From NCBI RefSeq assembly GCF_001514125.1, contig NZ_KQ948551.1, positions 457,291 through 521,290 on the forward strand: 64,000 nt of DNA, written 5' to 3'. Under the pieces are notes generated by a model, which saw only the letters and a program-made list of their open reading frames with translations, was not told where the DNA came from and ran no database searches. This DNA comes from Streptomyces longwoodensis. GTDB taxonomy: Bacteria > Actinomycetota > Actinomycetes > Streptomycetales > Streptomycetaceae. Below, piece after piece: positions 9,348-17,487 of this stretch; the stretch's first letter is position 1; each line of letters opens with the position of its first letter. The position numbers and the translations under genes are program-made.

Positions 9348-9382
9348 CCGAGGGCGCCCGGAAGGATTCCGGGCGCCCTCGG
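9348..9382. terminator. Bidirectional hairpin terminator between lgt and the ARH operon
   Basis: A 16-bp perfect stem (9348-9363 with 9367-9382) closes a 3-base loop between the convergent lgt and CitE-family genes. Confidence 0.8.
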
Positions 9383-9398
9383 TGCGTGCCGGGCCGCT

Positions 9399-10229
9399 TC
9401 ACACGCGGTGGGCCAGGGCCAGGGTGCGCCGGGCCGTGGCCACCACCGCCGCGTCGATGAACGTGCCGTTCGGCAGGGCCTGGGCGCCCTGGTGGGCGCG
9501 AGCGGCGCGGAGGATGTGGTGGGCCTCCTCGATCTCCCGCGGGGTGGGCAGGTAGGCCCGTTCGATCACCGGGAGCTGGCGGGGGTGGATGGCCGCGCGG
9601 CCCACGAAGCCGAGGGCCCGGCCGTGGGCGCAGGACGCCGCGAGGCTCTCCAGGTCACGGGTGTCGGGGTGCACCGACTGGGGCGGGGCGGGCAGGCCGG
9701 CCGCGCGGGCGGCGACCACGATCCGGGAGCGGCACCAGTCCAGGCCCCGGTCGTCGCGCAGGCCCAGGTCGGCCCGCAGGTCCGCCTCGCCCAGGGAGAT
9801 GCCGCGCACCGCGGGGTGGGCGCCGGCCACGGCGTGGGCGTGCTCGATGCCGAGGGCCGTCTCCAGCAGGGCGTACAGCGGCGGGGTGTCCGCGTCCGGC
9901 GGGGTCGCCGCGGCCGCGATGTTCCTGACCTGCTGCGGTGAGGTCACCTTGGGCAGGCGCAGGCCCGCCAGGCCGGGGAGGTGGGCCAGCGCCTTCAGGT
10001 CCAGCGGCGCGTGCGGGCCGTCCAGGGCGTTGATGCGCACGTGCACCGGGACGGTCTGCGGGTCGCGCAGCCGGTCCGCGGTGGCCTCGCGGGCGTACTC
10101 CTTGCGGTCGGGGGCGACCGCGTCCTCCAGGTCGATCACGACCACGTCGGCGCCGGAGGCCAGCGCCTTGGTGACCACCCGGGGGCGGTCGCCGGGGACG
10201 TACAGCCAGGTCAGCGGGCACGTGGTCAC
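9399..10229 (-). CDS. CitE/HpcH-family CoA-ester lyase
   Basis: This 276-residue (beta-alpha)8 protein is of the citrate lyase beta/malyl-CoA lyase/HpcH family. Seen: WLYVPGDRPRVVTKAL, VVIDLEDAVAP (metal-binding region), VRINALDGPHA, LRLPKVTSPQQV, ALLETALGIEHA (catalytic glutamate) and GLRDDRGLDWCR. These enzymes cleave or form CoA thioesters of beta-hydroxy acids with magnesium. It is stand-alone, like the CitE-like proteins of actinobacteria. It is the last gene of the seven-gene leftward operon; its GTG overlaps the CoA-transferase stop by 4 bp, so its substrate may be the CoA ester made by that enzyme. Confidence 0.88.
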   Translation of the reverse strand: MTTCPLTWLYVPGDRPRVVTKALASGADVVVIDLEDAVAPDRKEYAREATADRLRDPQTVPVHVRINALDGPHAPLDLKALAHLPGLAGLRLPKVTSPQQVRNIAAAATPPDADTPPLYALLETALGIEHAHAVAGAHPAVRGISLGEADLRADLGLRDDRGLDWCRSRIVVAARAAGLPAPPQSVHPDTRDLESLAASCAHGRALGFVGRAAIHPRQLPVIERAYLPTPREIEEAHHILRAARAHQGAQALPNGTFIDAAVVATARRTLALAHRV

Positions 10230-11416
10230 AGGGCGCCCGCTTCCCGCAGGGCAGCGATCTCGGCCGGGGCGAGGCCCAGTTCGGTGAGGACCGCGTCGGT
10301 GTCGGCGCCGTGCGGACGGCCGGCCCAGCGGATCGCGCCGGGCGTCTCCGAGAGCCGGAACAGGACGTTCTGCATGCGCAGCGGTCCGAGCTCCGGGTCG
10401 TCGACCGTGGTGACGGTGTGCAGGGCGGTGTACTGGGGGTCGGCCAGCACGTCCCGGACGTCCTGCACGGGCGCGATCGCCGCTTCGGCCTTCTCGAAGG
10501 CGGCCAGGACGTCGGTGCAGGTGCGGGCGGCGATCCAGCCGCCGACCGCCGCGTCGAGGACGTCGGCGTGGGCGGCCCGTCCGGCGCCGGTCGCGAACCA
10601 GGGTTCGTCGATCAGGTCCGGGCGGCCGACCAGACCCATCACGCGTTCCGCGACGGACTGGGCCGAGGTGGAGACGGCGACCCAGGAGCCGTCGGTGGTG
10701 CGGTAGGTGTTGCGCGGTGCGTTGTTCGCGGAGCGGTTGCCGGTGCGCTCCTGGACGTAGCCGAGCTGGTCGTACCAGGTCGGGTGGGGGCCGAGGACGG
10801 CGAGGATCGGCTCGATCAAGGCCATGTCGACCACTTGGCCGGCGCCGGTGTGCTCGCGGGCGGCCAGGGCCGTCATCACCGCGTAGGCGGTGGCGAGGCC
10901 CGCGATGGAGTCGGCCAGGCCGAACGGTGGCAGGGTCGGCGGCGCGTCCGGCTCGCCGGTGAGCGCGGCGAAGCCGCTCATCGCCTCCGCGAGGGTGCCG
11001 AACCCGGGGCGGTGCGAACTCGGCCCGAACTGGCCGAAGGCGGTGACCCGGGCGAGCACCAGGCGCGGGTTGGCGGCCGACAGCTCCGCCCAGCCCAGGT
11101 CCCACTTCTCCAGGGTGCCCGGGCGGAAGTTCTCCACGACCACGTCGGCCGAGGCGGCGAGGCGCAGCAGGGTGGTGCGGCCGCCGGGGGTGGACAGGTC
11201 CAGCGTCATGGTGCGCTTGTTGCGGCCGAGGACCTTCCACCACAGGCCCACGCCGTCCTTCGCCGGGCCGTGGCCGCGGGACGGGTCGGGCCGTGTGGGG
11301 TGCTCGACCTTGACGACCTCGGCGCCGAAGTCACCGAGCAGGGTGGCCGCGAGGGGCCCGGCGAACAGGGTGGCGAGGTCCAGGACGCGCAGCCCGGCCA
11401 GCGGCTGGCGGCTCAC
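10226..11416 (-). CDS. Class III CoA-transferase (CaiB/BaiF family)
   Basis: This 396-residue protein is typical in length for formyl-CoA-transferase-like enzymes. Seen: PLAGLRVLDLATLFAGPLA, GDFGAEVVKVEHP, GRNKRTMTLDLSTPGG, VVVENFRPGTLEKW, and the catalytic aspartate within FGLADSIAGLATA. It would move CoA between carboxylic acids through a covalent aspartyl-CoA intermediate. The acceptor is unknown. GTG 11416 overlaps the kinase stop by 4 bp and the gene ends in a 4-bp overlap with the CitE-type lyase, so the two probably act consecutively. Confidence 0.9.
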   Translation of the reverse strand: MSRQPLAGLRVLDLATLFAGPLAATLLGDFGAEVVKVEHPTRPDPSRGHGPAKDGVGLWWKVLGRNKRTMTLDLSTPGGRTTLLRLAASADVVVENFRPGTLEKWDLGWAELSAANPRLVLARVTAFGQFGPSSHRPGFGTLAEAMSGFAALTGEPDAPPTLPPFGLADSIAGLATAYAVMTALAAREHTGAGQVVDMALIEPILAVLGPHPTWYDQLGYVQERTGNRSANNAPRNTYRTTDGSWVAVSTSAQSVAERVMGLVGRPDLIDEPWFATGAGRAAHADVLDAAVGGWIAARTCTDVLAAFEKAEAAIAPVQDVRDVLADPQYTALHTVTTVDDPELGPLRMQNVLFRLSETPGAIRWAGRPHGADTDAVLTELGLAPAEIAALREAGAL

Positions 11417-12306
11417 GAGGCGTACCACGCGTCGATCTCGGTGCGGTGCGGCATGGACGCCGAGGCGCCCGGGCGCTGCACCGACAGCGAGGCCGCCGCG
11501 GCCGCCCAGGCCAGGGCCTCGCGGACCGGGCGTTCCTCGCCGAGCGCCACGGCCAGCGCGCCGGCGAACGTGTCGCCCGCGCCCGTGGAGTCGACGGCGG
11601 TGACCCGCGGGGCGGGCACGCTGACGGGCTCCTGGCCGCGCGCCGCGTACAGGACGCCGGACTCGCCGAGCGTGACGACCACCTCCGGGACGACCTCCAG
11701 CAGGGCGACCGCCGCCTGGAGCGGGTCGGTGCGGCCGGTGAGGGTGGTGGCCTCGTGCTCGTTGGGCACCAGCAGGTCGGTGGCGTCGAACAGGTCGGGC
11801 GGGAGCGGCTGGGCGGGCGCGGGGGTGAGGATCGTGCGGACGCCGTGCGCGCGGGCGGTCCGGGCTCCCGCGACGACCGCGGCCAGGGGGATCTCCAGCT
11901 GGAGCAGCAGGGCGTCGGCGGAGGCGATCAGGCCCTCGTCGCCCGGGGCGAGCCGGTCGACGGTGCCGTTGGCGCCGGGGACGACGACGATCGCGTTGCC
12001 GCCCTCGTCGTCGACGACGATGTGCGCGGTGCCGGAGGGGCCCTCGACCGTGCGCAGGTGGTCGGTGCTGACGCCGGAGTGCTCCAGCGTGGAGCGCAGC
12101 CGGCCGCCGAAGGCGTCGTCGCCGACGGCGCCGATGAGGGAGACGGTGCCGCCCGCGTGGGCGGCGGCGACGGCCTGGTTGGCGCCCTTGCCGCCGGGGA
12201 CGGTGCGGAACTCCCGTCCGGTGACGGTCTCCCCGCGCCGCGGCGCCTTCTCGACGTAGGCCACGAGGTCCATGTTGGTGCTGCCGAGCACGACGATGTC
12301 GGTCAT
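11413..12306 (-). CDS. rbsK: Ribokinase (PfkB family)
   Basis: This 297-residue sugar kinase has IVVLGSTNMDLVAYV at the N terminus, the ribokinase signature PGGKGANQAVAAA (about residues 37-49), LLQLEIPL, VPNEHE and the catalytic/anion-hole STGAGDTFAGAL near residue 250. The NMD, GGKGANQA and GAGDTF combination fits ribokinase better than fructokinase or adenosine kinase. It would phosphorylate ribose or a ribosyl nucleobase product. It lies immediately after four ADP-ribosylglycohydrolase genes and overlaps the fourth by 4 bp (ATGA), suggesting it captures the sugar they release. Confidence 0.88.
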   Translation of the reverse strand: MTDIVVLGSTNMDLVAYVEKAPRRGETVTGREFRTVPGGKGANQAVAAAHAGGTVSLIGAVGDDAFGGRLRSTLEHSGVSTDHLRTVEGPSGTAHIVVDDEGGNAIVVVPGANGTVDRLAPGDEGLIASADALLLQLEIPLAAVVAGARTARAHGVRTILTPAPAQPLPPDLFDATDLLVPNEHEATTLTGRTDPLQAAVALLEVVPEVVVTLGESGVLYAARGQEPVSVPAPRVTAVDSTGAGDTFAGALAVALGEERPVREALAWAAAAASLSVQRPGASASMPHRTEIDAWYAS

Positions 12307-13664
12307 GGGCGGGAAGCCTCCCGGTGGGTGAGCTGGGCCAGGGTGTCGAAGCCGGTGCCGTCGAACCCGGGCACAGAGGTGGCCAGGCGGTTCTTGAGGG
12401 GGGCCGTCCAGCGGTCGGGCAGGGCGGCGGGGGAGCCGGCGAGGAGCCCGGCCACGCAGCCGGCCGTGGCGCCGTTGGAGTCGGTGTCCCAGCCGCCGGA
12501 CACGGCACGGCAGATGGAGCCGGTGAAGTCCCCGTCCGCGTGCGTGAGGGCGGCGGCGACCAGGGCGGTGTTGGGCAGGGCGTGCACCCAGTGGTGGGCG
12601 GGGGAGTGGCGGGCGTGGAGCGCGTCGACGACCGCCTCGAAGTCGTCGTGCCGCTCGGCCAGTTCCACGGCGTCGGCGACGGCCCGCGCGAGGCGCGAGC
12701 GCGGCGGGACGACGGTCAGCCCTGTACGCAGACAGGTGTGGACGTCGTGGGTGCCGGTCGCGGCCGTGGCGACGACGGCGGCGGTGAACATCGCGGCGTA
12801 GACGCCGTTGGCGGTGTGGGTCAGGACCGCGTCGCGGTGGGCCTGTTCGGCCGCGGCGGCCGGGGCGCCGGGGTTGGTCCAGCCGTGCACGTCGGCGCGG
12901 ATCAGCGCGCCGATCCACTCGCGGAACGGGTTGCGGTGGCGGGCGGTGTGCGGGGGCTCGATGCCGCTGAGCAGGTTGCGGTAGGCGATCCGCTCGGCGG
13001 TGAAGGTGCGGCCGGCGGGCAGTTCGTCCAGCCACAGCCGGGCCACGTCGGCGGTGGTGAAGGACCGGCCGTGGCGCTGGAGCAGCAGCAGGTTCAGCAG
13101 CGGGTAGTCGAGGTCGTCGTCCTCGGGCATCCCGTCGATGTTCTCGGCGAGGGAGGTGGCGGCCGAGCGGCGGTTCCAGGGGTGGGCGAGGAGCAGGTCG
13201 GCGGGGACCCCGCGGGCGGTGAACCAGCCCGACAGGGGCCAGTTGCCGGCCGCCCGGGCCAGGTCGCGGATGGCGTCCAGGGGCAGCTTCTCGACCGGCT
13301 TGCCGAGCAGGCAGCCCGCGGCCCGGCCGAGCCAGGCCGCCTCGTAGCGGGCCGGGTCGGGCACCCGGGCCGCGCCGGGCGCCGGCCAGTCGGGGCACAG
13401 GGACCTGATCCGGCCGAGGTCGGTCGGCTCCTCCTCGGCCAGGGCGCTGGGCAGTTCGGCCAGTTCGTCCAGCAGGTCCTCGGCGAGCAGGCGCAGGTAG
13501 CGCGAGGCGCGGTCCGGGGACGCGCCGGCGGTCCGGGGCGCGTCCAGGCCGCCCGCCGCCGTCCAGCGCGCGGCGATCCGCGACGGTTCGCGGCCGTCCA
13601 GGGCCGCCTGGCGGAGTTCGTGCCCGAGCAGGTCCTCGGGCTGGACCCAGGTCACGCGGAGCAT
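12303..13664 (-). CDS. ADP-ribosylglycohydrolase-family protein, paralogue 4
   Basis: The protein has 453 residues, with about 105 extra N-terminal residues before the ARH fold. Metal-site motifs are present but atypical: EDDDLDYPLL (about residues 181-190) takes the place of the TDDT box, and GGWDTDSNGA (about 390-399) corresponds to the G-x-D-x-D-S/T box. Family members remove ADP-ribose from proteins or small molecules with magnesium. The GWDTDSN form is seen in ARH-like proteins of sugar or nucleoside operons. The ATG overlaps the upstream paralogue by 13 bp and the stop overlaps the kinase start. Confidence 0.87.
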   Translation of the reverse strand: MLRVTWVQPEDLLGHELRQAALDGREPSRIAARWTAAGGLDAPRTAGASPDRASRYLRLLAEDLLDELAELPSALAEEEPTDLGRIRSLCPDWPAPGAARVPDPARYEAAWLGRAAGCLLGKPVEKLPLDAIRDLARAAGNWPLSGWFTARGVPADLLLAHPWNRRSAATSLAENIDGMPEDDDLDYPLLNLLLLQRHGRSFTTADVARLWLDELPAGRTFTAERIAYRNLLSGIEPPHTARHRNPFREWIGALIRADVHGWTNPGAPAAAAEQAHRDAVLTHTANGVYAAMFTAAVVATAATGTHDVHTCLRTGLTVVPPRSRLARAVADAVELAERHDDFEAVVDALHARHSPAHHWVHALPNTALVAAALTHADGDFTGSICRAVSGGWDTDSNGATAGCVAGLLAGSPAALPDRWTAPLKNRLATSVPGFDGTGFDTLAQLTHREASRP

Positions 13665-14839
13665 CTCGCGCCTCCCAGCGTGGTGAAGGCCGCCTCGTGG
13701 GCGCGGCGCCGCTCGACGTCCCGGGCGAAGACCTCGCGGGCCACCCCGGTGAGGGTGCGGGCCGGTTCCCACAGGTCCAGGCGGCTGGCCTCGCCCACCT
13801 GCTTCGCCCACTCCTCGGGGGCCGGCGAGCCGAGCGCGCCCGCCACCGCGCCGGCCATCGTGGCGATGGAGTCGCAGTCGCGGCCGTAGTTCACCGCGCC
13901 GAGGACCGCCTGCCGGTAGTCGCCGCCGGCGGCCACCACCATGCCCAGCGCGACCGGCAGTTCCTCGATCGCGTGCAGGCGGGACGGCCTGCGGGCGCCC
14001 AGCGAGGGGGCGCGGTAGTCGGGGCCGACCGTGTCGTAGGGGGCCACGGCCTCGCGCAGGGGGCGCAGCGCCGACTCGGTGTCGGTGTGGCGGGCGGCCG
14101 CCTCGCAGACCCGCTCGACGGCCGTGCGCGTGCCGTCCTTGGCCAGTGCCAGACAGGCCCCCACCACCGACTCCGGGGTGGCGCCCGGGGCGCAGGCCGC
14201 CGCGACCGCCGCGGCGAACACCCCGGCCGCCTCCCGGCCGTACGACGACTGGTGGGCGCCCGCGACGTCCAGCGCCTCGGCGTACGCGGCGCGCGGGTGG
14301 GCCGCGTTGACCAGGCCGACCGGCGCCATGTACATCGCCGCACCGCAGTTGACGATGTTGCCGACGCCGGCCTCGCGCGGGTCGACGTGGCCGTAGTGCA
14401 GCCGGGCCACGAGCCACTTCTCCGCGAGGAAGATCCGCTGGAGCGGCAGGGCCTCCGCCTCCAGCTCCGGGATCCAGCGGGGGGTGGTCATCAGGTCGGG
14501 GACCAGGTGGTCGGCGACCGCGTAGGCGTCGAGGTGGTCGCGGACACGGGCGTAGACCCGGACCAGCGCGTGGGTCATCAGGGTGTCGTCGGTGACGTGC
14601 CCGTCGCCCTTGTGGTACGGCGCGAGGGGGCGGGCGGTGCGCCAGGCGTCGCCGTTCCAGGGGCCGACGACGCCGTGGACGCGGCCGCCGTGGCGTTCGA
14701 GGATCTGGTCGGGGGAGTAGCCCTCGACCGGTCCGCCGAGGGCGTCGCCGACGGCCGCTCCCACCAGTGCGGCGGTGATGCGGTCGTCCAGCGCGTCCCC
14801 GGGGATTTCTGCCGGTTTGTTCACCATGGGCAGAATCAT
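13652..14839 (-). CDS. ADP-ribosylglycohydrolase-family protein, paralogue 3
   Basis: This protein has 395 residues. The ARH fold opens with ALVGAAVGDALGGPVEG. It carries an intact first metal box in HVTDDTLMTHAL (about residues 82-93) and an intact second box NYGRDCDSIATMAGAVAGAL (about 317-336), so it should bind two magnesium ions and be active. ATG 14839 is chosen because it forms an ATGA overlap with the upstream stop; ATG 14827 is the alternative. The substrate (protein, nucleic acid or small-molecule ADP-ribose or riboside) is not predictable. Confidence 0.9.
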   Translation of the reverse strand: MILPMVNKPAEIPGDALDDRITAALVGAAVGDALGGPVEGYSPDQILERHGGRVHGVVGPWNGDAWRTARPLAPYHKGDGHVTDDTLMTHALVRVYARVRDHLDAYAVADHLVPDLMTTPRWIPELEAEALPLQRIFLAEKWLVARLHYGHVDPREAGVGNIVNCGAAMYMAPVGLVNAAHPRAAYAEALDVAGAHQSSYGREAAGVFAAAVAAACAPGATPESVVGACLALAKDGTRTAVERVCEAAARHTDTESALRPLREAVAPYDTVGPDYRAPSLGARRPSRLHAIEELPVALGMVVAAGGDYRQAVLGAVNYGRDCDSIATMAGAVAGALGSPAPEEWAKQVGEASRLDLWEPARTLTGVAREVFARDVERRRAHEAAFTTLGGARCSA

Positions 14840-16101
14840 CCCCTTGGTCCGGGCGGTTGGCGGGTTTCCAGGAGCTCGGCGAGTTCCACCAGGTCCGTCC
14901 CGGTGAGGCGGGGCAGGGCGCAGCCCGACAGGGTGCGGCAGGCCGCGCGCCAGGACGCGGGGATCGCGGCGCCGCCGCCCAGCGCGCCGGTGAGGGCGCC
15001 CACCAGGGCCGGGGCGGAGTCGGCGACCCGGGACAGGCACGCGGCGGCGGGGACCGCCTCGGCGATCCGGCCGTCCGCCGCGAGCGCGAGCGCCAGGGCG
15101 ACCGGGACGGTCTCGGCGGCCGCGATGCCGTAGCTGTAGACGTGGTCGACGATCTGGTGCTCCAGCAGCGGGACCAGGGCGAACGCGCCGTCGGCGGTAC
15201 GGGCGAGGGTGAGCGCGTGGCAGGCGTTGCGGCCGATCTCGGTGGTGCCCGGGAGTTGGTCGAGGGCGGCGGCCGCGCAGGCGGCCGGGGGTGCGCCGGT
15301 CAGGGCCAGGGACACCGCCGCGGCCATCGCCCGCGCGCCGTGCACCCCGTCGCCGTCCTGGGTGTAGCGGGCGTCGAACTCGGCGAGGCCGGCGGCGGCG
15401 TCCGGGTCCCCCGGGTGGGCGACGGCCAGGACACAGGCGCGGACGCAGGCCGCGTCGTCGAAGTAGTGCGGGTTGTCGTGGCCGGTGGCGGGCGGGCGCA
15501 GCCCGGCGGCCAGGTTGCCGAGGCCGGCCCGGACCGAGATCCGGGCGCGCAGCGGGAGCACCGCGGACTCGACCTCCGGGGCGCGGTCGGCCGCGGCGGC
15601 CACCTCGGCGGCGACGGCGTTCCAGGTCAGGTCGATGGCGGCGCGGGTACGGCGCTCCCGGCTGAGGTCGCCGAGCGCGGTGTCGTCGCCGGCGCGCAGC
15701 AGCGCCTCCGCGGCGAAGGCCGCCCACTCGGCGTCGTCGGAGGGACCGAGGCGGAGGGGTTCGGGGGGCTGGTTGAGGGCGATCGGGACGGGGAGGGTGG
15801 TGGTCGCGTTCTGTTCGGCGAAGGTGTCCAGTTCGCGGGTGAGGCGGCGGGTCCACTCCGGCATGCGGGCGGCGCGGTGGCGGGCGGCGGGCCACCCGGC
15901 GGCGTCGCCTGCCGCCAGGCCGAGCAGGAGGCCTTGGATGCGGTGCCCGTGTCGGGGAGCGGCGGTGACTGCGGCCTCGGCTTCGCCGTCGGCCCTTTTG
16001 CTCCCACCCGCACCACCCGTGCGACTTTCGTCGTCGGGTGCGAGTGGCCCCGGTGGGGGGTTCTCGCCGTCGGCGGCCGCGGGGGCGAAGGACAGGGTCA
16101 T
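14836..16101 (-). CDS. ADP-ribosylglycohydrolase-like protein, paralogue 2, degenerate metal sites
   Basis: This 421-residue ARH-fold protein has GLLLGLAAGDAAGW at the fold start. The usual TDDT box reads SDDAEW (about residues 121-126) and the second box reads SRVADSAPALVGALTG (about 357-372), losing the G-R-D-x-D-T pattern. About 50 hydrophilic residues precede the domain. The changes suggest weak or no hydrolase activity, so it may be a regulatory or binding subunit for its three sister proteins. ATG 16101 overlaps the upstream stop by 4 bp. Confidence 0.8.
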   Translation of the reverse strand: MTLSFAPAAADGENPPPGPLAPDDESRTGGAGGSKRADGEAEAAVTAAPRHGHRIQGLLLGLAAGDAAGWPAARHRAARMPEWTRRLTRELDTFAEQNATTTLPVPIALNQPPEPLRLGPSDDAEWAAFAAEALLRAGDDTALGDLSRERRTRAAIDLTWNAVAAEVAAAADRAPEVESAVLPLRARISVRAGLGNLAAGLRPPATGHDNPHYFDDAACVRACVLAVAHPGDPDAAAGLAEFDARYTQDGDGVHGARAMAAAVSLALTGAPPAACAAAALDQLPGTTEIGRNACHALTLARTADGAFALVPLLEHQIVDHVYSYGIAAAETVPVALALALAADGRIAEAVPAAACLSRVADSAPALVGALTGALGGGAAIPASWRAACRTLSGCALPRLTGTDLVELAELLETRQPPGPRG

Positions 16102-17279
16102 CCCGCCGCTCCCGCCTCGTCGTCGGCCACCAGCGCGAAGTCCGCGGGTCGCGGCGGCTCGGCCCTGCCCGGGTCCGCCGTCGCCGCCACCCCCGCGCCC
16201 CACTTCTCGCCCTCCCCGGGGAGCAGGAGTTCCGCCACGTCCAGGACGTGATGGCCCCTCATCGACGGGAGGCAGGTGCCGCGGGCCGGGCCGATGGCGG
16301 TGGACCAGGCCCGGGGGATCGCCGTGATGCCCTGCGTGGCACCGGCCAGGGCGCCCGCGACCGCGGCCGTCGTGTCGGCGTCCCGGCCCATGTTGACCGC
16401 GGTCAGCACCGCGTCCCGGAAGTCCCCGTCGGCCGCCGCGTACGCGCCGAAGGCCAGGGCGACCGCCTCGGGCGCGAGGTCGGTCCAGGGGTAGCCGCCG
16501 ATCACGACCGCCGAGCGCACGGCCCGTTCGCCGCGGTGGGCGACGGCCACCGCGCGGCGCAGGGAGCGGGCCGTCCAGGAGTCCTCGGGCACCACCGCCA
16601 GCGCGGAGGCGATCACCGAGTCCACCGGCGCCCCGGCCATCGCCGCCGCGACGCCCGCGGCCACCGCCTGGCCGCCGTAGATGCCCTCGCCCTCGTGGCT
16701 GACCGAGCCGTCGATCGCGACCAGCCGGGCCGCCTCCGCGGGGCGGCCCGCCGCGAAGACGCCGAACGGCGCCGCCCGCATCGCCAGCCCGTCGCTCCAG
16801 GCGTGGCGGTGCTGCGCCGAGATCGGCGCGGCCAGGCCCCGGCGCAGGTTCTCCAGCGTGCCCCTTTCGCTGAAGCCGGCCCCGCGGAACGGGCCCTCGG
16901 CCCGGTCGGCGATCCACGCGTGCCAGGCGGCCTCCACGTGGGCCGGGGTCAGCGCGGACCCGTGGCGGGCGAGCAGCAGGCCGGAGAAGATCGCGTACTC
17001 GGTGTCGTCCGTGCCGGCCGGGCGGTCGGTGACGTAGCCGGTGATGCGGCCCCAGCGGGCGCGGATCTCGGAGGGGCGCAGGTTCTCCGCGGGGGCGCCG
17101 AGGGCGTCCCCGACGGCGAGGCCGAGCAGGGCGCCGCGGGCGCGGTCGCGGAGGTCGGTGGCGTCCCCGGGCGCCGGGACCGTGGGGATGCGGGCGGTCG
17201 TTGCCAATGCCTCGGCCTCTCCAGACGTGGGACGAGGGTCCGCCGGGCCGCGGAGCCTCCTGCGGATCTGTCCCACCAT
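16098..17279 (-). CDS. ADP-ribosylglycohydrolase-family protein, paralogue 1
   Basis: This 393-residue protein is first in the operon. It has the classic motifs: GALLGLAVGDALGAPAE (about residues 49-65), the metal box TDDTEYAIFSGLL (about 90-102), HEGEGIYGGQAVAAG, and the second metal box VNMGRDADTTAAVAGALAGA (about 295-314). It should be a magnesium-dependent N- or O-glycosidase acting on ADP-ribosylated or ribosylated substrates. The first 40 residues are not part of the domain, so ATG 17279 may not be the true start. The 208 bp upstream is shared with the divergent VIT gene. Confidence 0.9.
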   Translation of the reverse strand: MVGQIRRRLRGPADPRPTSGEAEALATTARIPTVPAPGDATDLRDRARGALLGLAVGDALGAPAENLRPSEIRARWGRITGYVTDRPAGTDDTEYAIFSGLLLARHGSALTPAHVEAAWHAWIADRAEGPFRGAGFSERGTLENLRRGLAAPISAQHRHAWSDGLAMRAAPFGVFAAGRPAEAARLVAIDGSVSHEGEGIYGGQAVAAGVAAAMAGAPVDSVIASALAVVPEDSWTARSLRRAVAVAHRGERAVRSAVVIGGYPWTDLAPEAVALAFGAYAAADGDFRDAVLTAVNMGRDADTTAAVAGALAGATQGITAIPRAWSTAIGPARGTCLPSMRGHHVLDVAELLLPGEGEKWGAGVAATADPGRAEPPRPADFALVADDEAGAAG

Positions 17280-17369
17280 TGGCGGTTGACCTCAGCCTGA
17301 GCGACCGCGGAGTCACCCGGTCGACATCTGTGGAGAGAGTCGATCAGATGAGCAAAGAAGGTAAAAGCC

Positions 17370-17388
17370 GCAGGTTAGCCCAGCCTTT
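17370..17388 (+). promoter_or_regulatory. Iron-box-like site, distal
   Basis: The 19 bp matches the DmdR/IdeR/DtxR-type palindrome TTAGGTTAGCCTAACCTAA at 13 positions, including an AGGTTAGCC core. It lies between the divergent ARH operon and the VIT-family gene. Confidence 0.35.
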
Positions 17389-17455
17389 CCTTGCTGGCGG
17401 GCCGGGAATCAGGGGACTACTGTCAGGGTTGTTCAAAAGTAGAACTCGTCCAAAG

Positions 17456-17474
17456 TTAGCTTTGGCTTAGCTTG
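17456..17474 (+). promoter_or_regulatory. Iron-box-like site, proximal to the VIT gene
   Basis: TTAGCTTTGGCTTAGCTTG matches the iron-box consensus TTAGGTTAGGCTAACCTAA at 13 of 19 positions. It ends 13 bases before the VIT-family start codon, where a bound repressor would block transcription or initiation. Confidence 0.4.
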
Positions 17475-17487
17475 CTGGGGGAACCTG

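Noticed and set aside
9399..17279. Very long forward-strand and alternate-frame ORFs across the ARH operon
   Set aside because: They are shadows of high-GC genes: the reverse-strand frames have recognisable family motifs and consistent stop/start overlaps, while the others are repetitive Arg/Gly/Pro or Val/Gly-rich translations.
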